Source of the DNA: Oscillospiraceae bacterium
GTDB taxonomy: Bacteria; Bacillota; Clostridia; Oscillospirales; CAG-272
Assembly (NCBI GenBank): GCA_015064385.1
Contig: SVSI01000012.1
Location: forward strand, 1 to 60,069
Reading direction: 5' to 3'
DNA length: 60,069 nt
The translations under genes were made by a program, and so were the position numbers. Positions 16,739-24,341 of the stretch are shown piece after piece. Every line of letters starts with the position of its first letter. Positions within the stretch are counted from its first letter, which is position 1. The notes under the pieces were generated by a model, which saw only the letters and a list, made by a program, of their open reading frames with translations, was not told where the DNA came from and ran no database searches.

Positions 16739-17731
16739 ATGCTGATAGAATTTCTTGTTACGGTAATATTGACGTTTGCACTTACGGCTGTTTTTTCGAG
16801 AATACTGATCCCCAAGCTTAAAAGTCTCAAAGTAGGGCAGAAGATACTCGATATCGGTCCGAGATGGCATAAAAACAAGGAGGGCACGCCCACAATGGGC
16901 GGTCTTGCCTTTATCGCGGCAAATATTATAGTTTTCGCGATCGCTCTTCCGTTTCTGGCAAAATACGAAACGGTAAATCTGTGGGGCACCGTTATATGCT
17001 TCCTTTTCGCGCTCTCTAACGGACTTATCGGTATAATAGACGACAGGGCAAAAATATTCAAAAAACAAAATCAGGGACTTACCGCACCGCAGAAATATCT
17101 GCTTCAGCTTATCAGCGCGGGACTCTTCCTTTTCTTTATGACGCTTGTCGGAGCTATCAGTACGGAGATCTATATTCCCTTTGTTAATAAGGCGGTAGAT
17201 TTCGGATGGTTCTACTACGTTTTCTCGCTGATATTTATCACGGGATTTGTAAACAGCGTTAACCTCACCGACGGACTTGACGGTCTTGCATCGAGCGTTA
17301 CCTTCGTAGTTGCGGGATTTTTTGCAGTTGCCGCATTTGCCTGCGGTATATCCGAGCTTTCAATTTTTGCAGGACTCGTAATAGGCGCAACGCTTGGATT
17401 TTTAGTTTACAATTTCTATCCGGCAAAAATATTTATGGGAGATACCGGCTCGCTATACCTTGGCGGTATGGTCGTCGCTATGGCGTATCTGCTCGGAAAT
17501 CCGATGATACTTTTCCTCGTCGGAATAATATACCTTGCAGAGAGCTTTTCTGTAATTCTGCAGGTAGCGTACTTTAAGCTTACTCACGGAAAACGTCTTT
17601 TCAAGATGTCTCCGATACATCACCACTTTGAAAAATGCTCGTGGAGCGAGATCAAGATAGTTTTCGTATTTTCGATAGTAACGCTTATTTTCTGCGTTAT
17701 TGCTTGGTTTGGTCTTGCAAGACCGATATAA
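16739..17731 (+). CDS. mraY: Phospho-N-acetylmuramoyl-pentapeptide transferase
   Basis: A 330-residue polytopic membrane enzyme (about 10 spans) making lipid I from UDP-MurNAc-pentapeptide and undecaprenyl phosphate. Visible: the cytoplasmic motif GTPTMGG, the double-Asp segment IIDD, NLTDGLDGLASS, GDTGSLYLGG and the loop SPIHHHFE. Start ATG 16739 after AAGGAGAAG. murD, which often follows in Clostridia, is missing; ftsW comes next. Confidence 0.97.
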   Translation: MLIEFLVTVILTFALTAVFSRILIPKLKSLKVGQKILDIGPRWHKNKEGTPTMGGLAFIAANIIVFAIALPFLAKYETVNLWGTVICFLFALSNGLIGIIDDRAKIFKKQNQGLTAPQKYLLQLISAGLFLFFMTLVGAISTEIYIPFVNKAVDFGWFYYVFSLIFITGFVNSVNLTDGLDGLASSVTFVVAGFFAVAAFACGISELSIFAGLVIGATLGFLVYNFYPAKIFMGDTGSLYLGGMVVAMAYLLGNPMILFLVGIIYLAESFSVILQVAYFKLTHGKRLFKMSPIHHHFEKCSWSEIKIVFVFSIVTLIFCVIAWFGLARPI

Positions 17732-17774
17732 ATATAGTATAATACATATAATTTGAAAAAGGAGGGAACGCGGT

Positions 17775-19115
17775 ATGAAAAAAATATCCGAAATTTTCAA
17801 AAAGAAGAAAAAAGAAGATAAAAGCAGTATGCTGCCCGAGGCAGTAAGTCAAACGACGGCACTCGACAGCGTTCCCAAGAAAAAAGAACAGACGGCGAGG
17901 TTGGAGGTGCAGTCGGGCTCTAAAATATACACCTACGTTCACGGTGTTGACCGCCCGATGCTGATAATAATACTCCTTCTCTCGCTTTTCGGACTTATAA
18001 TGGTATATTCGTCCAGCTACGTTTACGCCCTTACCTATATGGGAAACAGCGCGCATTTTGCTATAAAGCAGGCAAAGTTTTTGCTCTTGGGTATAGCCAT
18101 AATGCTCGGAATAAGTATGTTTAACCGAAAATGGATACATCTTTCGGTCTTTCCCGCGTTTGCGCTTGCGATCGGATTTCTCGTTGCGGTGCTCGTTTTC
18201 GGAGTTACCGAGGGTGACGCGAAAAGATGGATATATTTAGGTCCGGTCTCTTTTCAGCCGTCCGAGCTTATGAAAATAGCTCTTATACTTATGATCGCGT
18301 GGCTGTCTTACAGATTCAAAAACACCATACACGCAAAGAAAAAGTTCTGGAAAGCCACTTTGTACGGCTTCGTTATCCCGCTGTTTATTATAGGAGTATC
18401 CTGCCTGCTCGTGCTTCTTGAAAAGCACCTTTCGGGAACGATAATACTCTTCCTTATCGGATTTGCGATGCTCTGGGCAAACGGCGCACCCAAGGTGTGG
18501 ACGATAACTCTTTTCTTCCTGATAATAGGGGTTATCGGCGGAGTAATCTTTGCGGTAATGAAATTTCCCGAAGAGGTCAAGGCGGCGGTTCCCGACTATA
18601 TGTTCACCCGTGTGGATAGCTGGCTGAACCCCGAAAATTACAGCACACAGAACGAGCTCTGGCAAACCTTACAAGGAAAAATTGCCGTCGGTTCGGGCGG
18701 ATTTTTCGGACGCGGATTTGGACAGAGTTTGCAAAAGCATCTTTTCGTTTCGATGCCGCAGAACGACTTTATCTTCGCTATCGTCTGCGAGGAGCTCGGA
18801 TTTATCGGAGCACTTTCGGTAATAGGACTTTATATGGCGTTCGTTGTAAGGGGTATGCATATAGCAAAGAATGCTCCCGATATATTCTGCTCGCTTACCG
18901 CAATAGGAATTTCGGCGCACGTCGGATTTCAGGCACTTCTTAATATGGCGGTAGTTACGGGACTGATACCCAATACGGGTATATCGCTTCCGTTCTTCAG
19001 TGCGGGCGGATCGTCACTTATATTTTTGTTCGTTGAGATGGGAATACTTCTCTGTATATCGAAATATACACCCGTTAGCGAAAGCACTCCCAAAAACGTG
19101 AAAGGTAAACACTGA
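17775..19115 (+). CDS. ftsW: SEDS-family lipid II polymerase FtsW
   Basis: A 446-residue SEDS glycosyltransferase. It has a charged, Lys-rich cytoplasmic N-terminus of about 60 residues, then about 10 membrane spans. Visible: MVYSSSYVYAL, the conserved WIYLGPVSFQPSELMK, the large outer loop with FGRGFGQSLQKHLF and PQNDFIFAIVCEELG, and NTGISLPFFSAGGSS. It polymerises lipid II at the septum together with the class B PBP. SpoVE has the same fold; the position before murG supports FtsW. It ends 2 bp before murG. Confidence 0.93.
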   Translation: MKKISEIFKKKKKEDKSSMLPEAVSQTTALDSVPKKKEQTARLEVQSGSKIYTYVHGVDRPMLIIILLLSLFGLIMVYSSSYVYALTYMGNSAHFAIKQAKFLLLGIAIMLGISMFNRKWIHLSVFPAFALAIGFLVAVLVFGVTEGDAKRWIYLGPVSFQPSELMKIALILMIAWLSYRFKNTIHAKKKFWKATLYGFVIPLFIIGVSCLLVLLEKHLSGTIILFLIGFAMLWANGAPKVWTITLFFLIIGVIGGVIFAVMKFPEEVKAAVPDYMFTRVDSWLNPENYSTQNELWQTLQGKIAVGSGGFFGRGFGQSLQKHLFVSMPQNDFIFAIVCEELGFIGALSVIGLYMAFVVRGMHIAKNAPDIFCSLTAIGISAHVGFQALLNMAVVTGLIPNTGISLPFFSAGGSSLIFLFVEMGILLCISKYTPVSESTPKNVKGKH

Positions 19116-19117
19116 CT

Positions 19118-20233
19118 ATGAAAGTTGTAATGACAGGCGGAGGTACCGCCGGACACGTAAATCCCGCACTCAGCATTGCGGATATAATAAGAAAATACGA
19201 GCCGGACAGTGAGATAGAGTTTATTGGCACCAAGAAAGGACTTGAATATAAGCTCGTGCCTCGCAGGGGCTATAAGCTTCACAGAATACGCATTCTCGGA
19301 ATCAAGAGAAGTCTTCACCCGAGAAATCTCGTGGCGGCAGTTCTCACGTGTACCTCGTACATAAAGAGTAGGGCATTGCTTGCTAAAATAAAGCCGGATG
19401 TCGTCGTAGGTACGGGCGGATACGTGACCTGGCCGGTCGCGAGCGCGGCGGCGGCGCTCGGTATCCCGTGCGTCCTGCACGAGGCAAACGCAGTTCCCGG
19501 ACTTGCGGTCAAGATGCTCAGAAATAAGGCGAACGTCGTTTTCGTCAATTTCAAGGAAACGGGAAAATATCTGAGCGATTCGAGCGCCGAGGTAATTCAT
19601 ACAGGAATGCCGATAAACGACCTTTTCTATAATATGACGAGAGAAGAGGCAAGAAAAAAACTCGGTTCCGACGGGAAATATAAGTACACCATACTTTCCT
19701 TCGGCGGAAGTCTCGGCGCGGCACATCTTAACGACGTAGTCGTTGAGTTTATGGAAAATTTCGTGTCAAAGCATCCCGAAATATGCCATATACACTCCGC
19801 GGGAACGAGAAATAACGAGAGTGCCTTCAAGGCGTATAAGGAAAAGGGACTTGAAAAGTACGAAAACTGCAAGCTCGTCGAGTATATATACGATATGCCC
19901 GAGCAGATGCTCGCTTGCGATATAGTTATATGCCGCAGTGGAGCGTCCACTCTTGCAGAGCTTGCCGCAATAGGCAAGCCGTCCGTACTCGTTCCTTCTC
20001 CGCACGTTACAAACGATCAGCAGTATAAGAATGCAAAGCTGCTTGCAGATAAGGATGCGGCAGTGGTGATAAGAGACGCAGACCTTACGGCGGAGCGTCT
20101 TGAAAAGGAGATCTCCGGACTTCTGTCTGACTCTGAAAAGCTCGCAAAGATGGGTAAAAATGCAAAAGAGTTTGACGTTGCAAACGGAGACGAGATAATC
20201 TATAAAAAGATAAAAGAACTTTCAAAAACCTAA
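19118..20233 (+). CDS. murG: UDP-GlcNAc:lipid I N-acetylglucosaminyltransferase
   Basis: A 371-residue GT28 enzyme making lipid II on the inner face of the membrane. Visible: the N-terminal GGGTAGHVNPALSIA, HEANAVPG, FGGSLGAAHLND in the middle, and the UDP-GlcNAc region CRSGASTLAELAAIGKPS. Start ATG 19118 is nearly coupled to ftsW (2-bp gap). Normal length. Confidence 0.97.
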   Translation: MKVVMTGGGTAGHVNPALSIADIIRKYEPDSEIEFIGTKKGLEYKLVPRRGYKLHRIRILGIKRSLHPRNLVAAVLTCTSYIKSRALLAKIKPDVVVGTGGYVTWPVASAAAALGIPCVLHEANAVPGLAVKMLRNKANVVFVNFKETGKYLSDSSAEVIHTGMPINDLFYNMTREEARKKLGSDGKYKYTILSFGGSLGAAHLNDVVVEFMENFVSKHPEICHIHSAGTRNNESAFKAYKEKGLEKYENCKLVEYIYDMPEQMLACDIVICRSGASTLAELAAIGKPSVLVPSPHVTNDQQYKNAKLLADKDAAVVIRDADLTAERLEKEISGLLSDSEKLAKMGKNAKEFDVANGDEIIYKKIKELSKT

Positions 20234-20250
20234 AAAGGAAGACGTAGATC

Positions 20251-21084
20251 ATGGAGCCAAACGAGGGAAAATATGTCCCAACGCAAAAGGATAGGGCGAA
20301 GATATTCAGTGCTAAAAACCGCAGAAACACGATAAGACTCGCGGTTCGTATCTCGTACTTTGTGATAGTCCTGATCGTTTTGCTTTTAATGCTCTTTCTT
20401 CTGGCAAAGCTCTTCTTCTCGGTTGATAACGTTATAGTCAATATGACCGTTTATAAGGATCCCAACTATGACGTGAACACCGTTAAAGAGGTGAGCGGAG
20501 TTTCCGAGGGAGATATACTTTTCTTCGCGGATAAGGAGAAAATAGAGGAAAATATAAAAAACAACCTGCCTTTCGTAGATACGGTAAGCGTGAAAAAGGA
20601 ATTTCCCAATACCGTAACTATAAACATCGTTGAGGAAAAGGAAAGCTTCTATTTTAAGTACGCGGACAGGTATTTCGTTATCTCGACGGGACTGAAGGTA
20701 CTCGCGTTTTTTGACAGCGAGAACGATTTGAAGTCGGCTGACTATTATAACGATATTATGAGGGTTGAGCTTGACGAGGTAAAGCAGGTAGAGGTGATGA
20801 AAACGGTCGAGTTTTTTGACGACCAGTCGCACAGACGGAGCGAAAAGGTGCTTGAGACGGTCGATGCAAGCCCGATACGCGATAAGATCACGCGCCTTGA
20901 TATGTCCGAGCTTTACGATATAAAGATCGTATTTAACTCGAAAATAGACGTCTTTTTCGGTAGCCATATAGACTTCGAAAAGAAGCTCGTTAACGTGCAA
21001 AAAATAATTGAGCTCGAGGGCGAAAATAAAAAGGGATATATCTATATTTACAATGCGGATGAGGCGCACGTATCGCTGAGTTAA
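20251..21084 (+). CDS. ftsQ: Cell division protein FtsQ/DivIB
   Basis: A 277-residue bitopic protein: about 35 basic cytoplasmic residues, one membrane span (VIVLIVLLLMLFLLAKLFF, about 36-58), then the POTRA domain (NVIVNMTVYKDPNYDVNTVK through NTVTINIVEEK) and an FtsQ-type C-terminal domain. It works with FtsL and DivIC at the divisome. Last gene of the main run; ftsZ follows after 166 bp. Confidence 0.88.
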   Translation: MEPNEGKYVPTQKDRAKIFSAKNRRNTIRLAVRISYFVIVLIVLLLMLFLLAKLFFSVDNVIVNMTVYKDPNYDVNTVKEVSGVSEGDILFFADKEKIEENIKNNLPFVDTVSVKKEFPNTVTINIVEEKESFYFKYADRYFVISTGLKVLAFFDSENDLKSADYYNDIMRVELDEVKQVEVMKTVEFFDDQSHRRSEKVLETVDASPIRDKITRLDMSELYDIKIVFNSKIDVFFGSHIDFEKKLVNVQKIIELEGENKKGYIYIYNADEAHVSLS

Positions 21085-21129
21085 ATGTAAAAAAACTGTT
21101 AATAATAAGTCGAAAGCATTGAAAAGTGG

Positions 21130-21135
21130 TATAAT
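21130..21135 (+). promoter_or_regulatory. Candidate -10 element before ftsZ
   Basis: TATAAT at 21130-21135, in an AT-rich 166-bp gap, suggests ftsZ has its own promoter in addition to read-through. No good -35 is seen 17 bp upstream, so this is only tentative. Confidence 0.4.
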
Positions 21136-21250
21136 TAACTTTATTATATAAGATGTAGCGGAAAACGAGCAAAAAATTGCCGTTTTGATGCTCAAAAGCA
21201 ATGGAAATCAAAAAAATAAGCATAAATAAAAGTTTCGGAGGAAGAAGAGA

Positions 21251-22345
21251 ATGACAAACGCAGCATTTGAAAACGTCGGTCTCGGCGTAGAAGAACAGGA
21301 GATCGATTTCACCATCAAGATCAAGGTAATCGGTGTCGGCGGCGGCGGAAACAACGCAGTAAACAGAATGATTGACGCAGGCGTAAAGAACGTAGAGTTC
21401 ATCGCCGTTAACTCGGACAAGGTTGCTCTCCAGAAGTCCAAGGCAAGCGTAAAGGTTGCCATCGGTGAGAAGCTCACCAAGGGACAGGGCGCAGGCGGAA
21501 ACCCTGAGGTTGGATGCAAGGCAGCAGAGGAGAATACCGAGGATATCGCAGCAGTACTTAAGGGCGCAGATATGGTATTCATTACCGCAGGTATGGGCGG
21601 CGGAACCGGAACGGGTGCAGCTCCCATTATCGCAATGCTCGCTCGTGAGATGGGCATACTTACCGTTGCAGTAGTTACCAAGCCCTTCGCATTCGAGCAG
21701 AAGAGAAGAATGACCAACGCAGAAGCAGGAATCATTAAGCTCAGCGAAAACGTTGACTCGCTTCTCGTTATCCCCAACGAGCGCCTTAAGCAGCTTTCCG
21801 GCAATAAGATCACCTTCCTCAACGCATTCGCAGAGGCAGACAACGTACTTAAGCACGGTGTACAGAGCATTTCCGACCTTATCACCGAGTTCGGAGTTAT
21901 CAACCTCGACTTTGCAGACGTTACCACCGTTATGAAGGATGCAGGATTTGCTCACATGGGCGTTGGTGCATCTACCGGTAAGGACAAGGCAGAGGAAGCA
22001 GCAAAGCTCGCTATCTCCAGCCCGCTTCTCGAGACCTCTATCTCGGGCGCACACGGCATTCTTGTCAATATCACTGCATCGCCCGATATCGGACTCGACG
22101 AGATGGATATTGCAACCAATATGATCACTCAGGAGGCACATCCCGACGCAACGATCATCTGGGGTGCGAATATCGACGAGTCGCTTAACGACGAGATGCG
22201 CATTACCGTTATCGCAGCAGGATTCAACGACGACAAGAAGGTGGCTTCCGCAGACGTTGAAGAGACCCCCGCAGCTGATAACAACGACGATAACAACGAA
22301 GAGGATTTCGGAGTTCTCGTTGATCTCTTCACCAAGAAGAAATAA
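21251..22345 (+). CDS. ftsZ: Cell division GTPase FtsZ
   Basis: A 364-residue tubulin-like GTPase forming the Z ring. Visible: [13 protein letters not shown], the tubulin signature [10 protein letters not shown] and the T7-loop region with [11 protein letters not shown]. The C-terminal tail is short (an Asp/Asn-rich linker of about 15 residues, then [13 protein letters not shown]). It differs from the usual DIPxFLR-type peptide bound by FtsA or SepF, and ftsA is absent from this cluster. Start ATG 21251 after GGAGGAAGA. Codons are strongly biased, as in a highly expressed gene. Confidence 0.97.
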   Translation: MTNAAFENVGLGVEEQEIDFTIKIKVIGVGGGGNNAVNRMIDAGVKNVEFIAVNSDKVALQKSKASVKVAIGEKLTKGQGAGGNPEVGCKAAEENTEDIAAVLKGADMVFITAGMGGGTGTGAAPIIAMLAREMGILTVAVVTKPFAFEQKRRMTNAEAGIIKLSENVDSLLVIPNERLKQLSGNKITFLNAFAEADNVLKHGVQSISDLITEFGVINLDFADVTTVMKDAGFAHMGVGASTGKDKAEEAAKLAISSPLLETSISGAHGILVNITASPDIGLDEMDIATNMITQEAHPDATIIWGANIDESLNDEMRITVIAAGFNDDKKVASADVEETPAADNNDDNNEEDFGVLVDLFTKKK

Positions 22346-22353
22346 GTAAATGA

Positions 22354-22386
22354 AAAATGAGCTTCTTCGGAAGCTCATTTTGTTTA
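22354..22386 (+). terminator. Intrinsic terminator after ftsZ
   Basis: A 12-bp perfect stem AAAATGAGCTTC/GAAGCTCATTTT with a TTCG tetraloop, ending in T residues. It closes the division cluster. Confidence 0.92.
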
Positions 22387-22403
22387 TTACGGCGAATGAT
22401 AAA

Positions 22404-22440
22404 CCCCGACTGATTTTTTGATCCGTCGGGGCTTTTATTT
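22404..22440. terminator. Second hairpin in the convergent gap
   Basis: CCCCGAC (22404-22410) pairs with GTCGGGG (22425-22431); the plus-strand side is followed by CTTTTATTTC. It is probably a back-up for ftsZ and may also end the minus-strand lipoprotein gene. Confidence 0.65.
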
Positions 22441-23130
22441 CTATTCGGTAATCAGTTTATCTATCCATTCTTGAGATAGAACATATTCTGTATCGTCAAT
22501 TGTAATTGAGTATGCTTTATCATCAAAAGACATTACTCGCAGAGGAATAAACAAGTTGAGGTCTTCTTGAATAATTCCGCACACATACCCGTAGGTATAG
22601 CAGTTCTTTAACATGCCATTAGGTTGCCTTACTAAATCATACAGTCCCGCATCTTCTACCGTTTGCCCGCTTTTGATATCACTAAGAAATTGTTCGCATT
22701 CGGTTATTCCTTTTTCTGAAATGGTCGTTTCCTCGTCATTATAGTGCGAATATTTTACAAACTCAAATCTAATGCAATTATCAAGGGAAAATTCCGTTTT
22801 AAGTAGTTCGGACTTTACATATATAGAGGCAAACTCGTTATCAGGTAAATATCTTATCAAAACATCGTGGCTTCCGTTGACGGAATACATACCCGTTTTG
22901 ATTCTCATGGCAATATGAATGAAGCTCTTTTTTTCTCCTTTTATGTGGCCGATAAATTCCTTTTCTCCGAAGCAACCAACGTATCCCTCGTTACCGACAA
23001 AAGTATATTCTGTGCCGTCAGCCGACAAAATAGTTTTATTTTCGGTTTCCGTAAACTCAACGTTGTTATTACAAGCAACGAAAGAAAAAATAATCGCCAA
23101 ACAAATAAAAATAATTGATATGTTTCTCAT
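22441..23130 (-). CDS. Orphan lipoprotein
   Basis: A 229-residue protein with a lipoprotein signal (15 hydrophobic residues, lipobox FVAC, Cys at residue 20), so attached to the outer face of the membrane. The mature part has no motif I recognise; it looks beta-rich. The gene is AT-rich and uses rarer codons than its neighbours, stands alone on the minus strand with its own promoter, and sits next to a dispersed repeat; it may be a lineage-specific acquisition. Ribosome site GGCGGT, 5 nt from the ATG. Confidence 0.75.
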   Translation of the reverse strand: MRNISIIFICLAIIFSFVACNNNVEFTETENKTILSADGTEYTFVGNEGYVGCFGEKEFIGHIKGEKKSFIHIAMRIKTGMYSVNGSHDVLIRYLPDNEFASIYVKSELLKTEFSLDNCIRFEFVKYSHYNDEETTISEKGITECEQFLSDIKSGQTVEDAGLYDLVRQPNGMLKNCYTYGYVCGIIQEDLNLFIPLRVMSFDDKAYSITIDDTEYVLSQEWIDKLITE

Positions 23131-23242
23131 AATACCGCCTTATAGTCTTACTACAATACCTCCATATTTATCGACTTACCGTCGATTCTGTTTTCACTTA
23201 ACAAATGTGTCAGGCGAATTCCACTCTATTATCTCCGACCTC

Positions 23243-23271
23243 ATTATAACACAAATCGGCAGAGAAAACAA
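23243..23271 (-). promoter_or_regulatory. Candidate promoter of the orphan lipoprotein gene
   Basis: Minus-strand -10 TATAAT (23243-23248) with a weak -35 TTGTTT (23266-23271) at 17 bp, leaving a leader of about 105 bases. The -35 lies inside the inverted repeat at 23257-23282. Confidence 0.5.
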
Positions 23272-23282
23272 TATCTCTGCCG
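23257..23282. repeat. Inverted repeat over the -35 of the lipoprotein promoter
   Basis: CGGCAGAG (23257-23264) and CTCTGCCG (23275-23282) form a perfect 8-bp inverted repeat separated by 10 bp. Its place over the -35 suggests an operator. It has no T run suitable for a terminator on either strand. Confidence 0.5.
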
Positions 23283-23330
23283 AAACTTGTAAATATACTT
23301 GTGAAAAGGAGCGTAAATCTTTTGCTTTTA

Positions 23331-23402
23331 GTAAAGTTTTTGAAGATCCAAGAAACTTTTTTCAAAAAGTTTCTTGGTGGGTTCTTAGGGCAAAGCCCTA
23401 AG
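23331..23402 (+). repeat. Dispersed hairpin repeat, family 1, copy A
   Basis: Starts with GTAAAGTTTTTGAAGATCC. Hairpin 1 is CCAAGAAACTTTTT with AAAAAGTTTCTTGG (23348-23377); hairpin 2 is CTTAGGGC-AAA-GCCCTAAG (23384-23402). Same plan as the copies at 43441, 44240, 44294, 44375 and (inverted) 51258. It ends 13 bases from the trxB stop codon. Confidence 0.85.
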
Positions 23403-23414
23403 CCGTACCCCGAG

Positions 23415-24326
23415 TTACAGATTATCAACGTACTTGCAAGCCGCAACTGCTGCAACGGCGCCGTCTCCGCTTGCGGTAACTATCTGACGTATCGCCTTCG
23501 TGCGGCAGTCGCCCGCAACGAATATTCCGGGGGTACCCGTCTCACAGGACTCGCCCGCAACTATATAGCCGTAATCGTTAAGCTCGGCTACGTTTTCAAA
23601 GGGCTTGTTCTCGGGCTCCTGACCGATGGCAACGAATACTCCGTCAACGTACAGACGGGAGATCGCGTCGGTGGAGGTCTTCTTTATCTCAAGTCCCTCA
23701 AGCTGCTTTTCGCCTATGAACGAGGTAACGACGGAACCGAAGATGAACTTTACGTTGTCGCGGAGATAGAGCTTTTCGATAAGCGTTTCTTCGCCCGTAA
23801 GATAGGGAAGATTCTGAATGAGCGTAACGCTCTCGCAGATGTCAGAAAGCATGACCGCTTCCTGAAGCGCGGTGTTTCCGCCGCCGATGATGGCAACGTT
23901 CTTTCCGGCGTAGAAGGGACCGTCGCAAACGGCACAGTAGGAGATACCCTTGCCGACGAGAGAGTCCTCTCGCTCAACTCCGAGATGACGGTGGCGCGAA
24001 CCGGCGGCTATAATGACCGCACGGGCCTCATATTTCTTTCCTGACTCGGTTTCTACGATCTTGCAGGTCTCTGCACTATTTATCGAAATAGCGCGATCCA
24101 GCTCGATTTCTGCGCCCTGTGCGATCGCCTGATCGATAAGACGCTCGGCAAACTGGTTGCCGCTCATCTCAAGAAATCCGGGATAGTTCTCAACCTTCGG
24201 AGAATGAGTTATCTGACCGCCGAAGGTCTCCTTTTCAAGAAGCAGAACGCTCTTGCCCGCTCTTGCGGCGTAGATCGCCGCAGTAAGACCTGCGGGACCT
24301 GCGCCGATTATGAGAATGTCGTACAT
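23415..24326 (-). CDS. trxB: Thioredoxin reductase (NADPH)
   Basis: A 303-residue flavoenzyme moving electrons from NADPH through FAD to thioredoxin. Visible: the FAD loop GAGPAGLTAAIYAARAG, GGQITHSPKVENYPGF, the redox disulfide CAVC (about 134-137), the NADPH loop GGGNTALQEA and the C-terminal GTPGIFVAGDCR. Normal length. It is 15 bp downstream of nrdD and transcribed with it, so it probably supplies reducing power for ribonucleotide reduction. Confidence 0.96.
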   Translation of the reverse strand: MYDILIIGAGPAGLTAAIYAARAGKSVLLLEKETFGGQITHSPKVENYPGFLEMSGNQFAERLIDQAIAQGAEIELDRAISINSAETCKIVETESGKKYEARAVIIAAGSRHRHLGVEREDSLVGKGISYCAVCDGPFYAGKNVAIIGGGNTALQEAVMLSDICESVTLIQNLPYLTGEETLIEKLYLRDNVKFIFGSVVTSFIGEKQLEGLEIKKTSTDAISRLYVDGVFVAIGQEPENKPFENVAELNDYGYIVAGESCETGTPGIFVAGDCRTKAIRQIVTASGDGAVAAVAACKYVDNL

Positions 24327-24341
24327 ATTATGATCCTCAGT

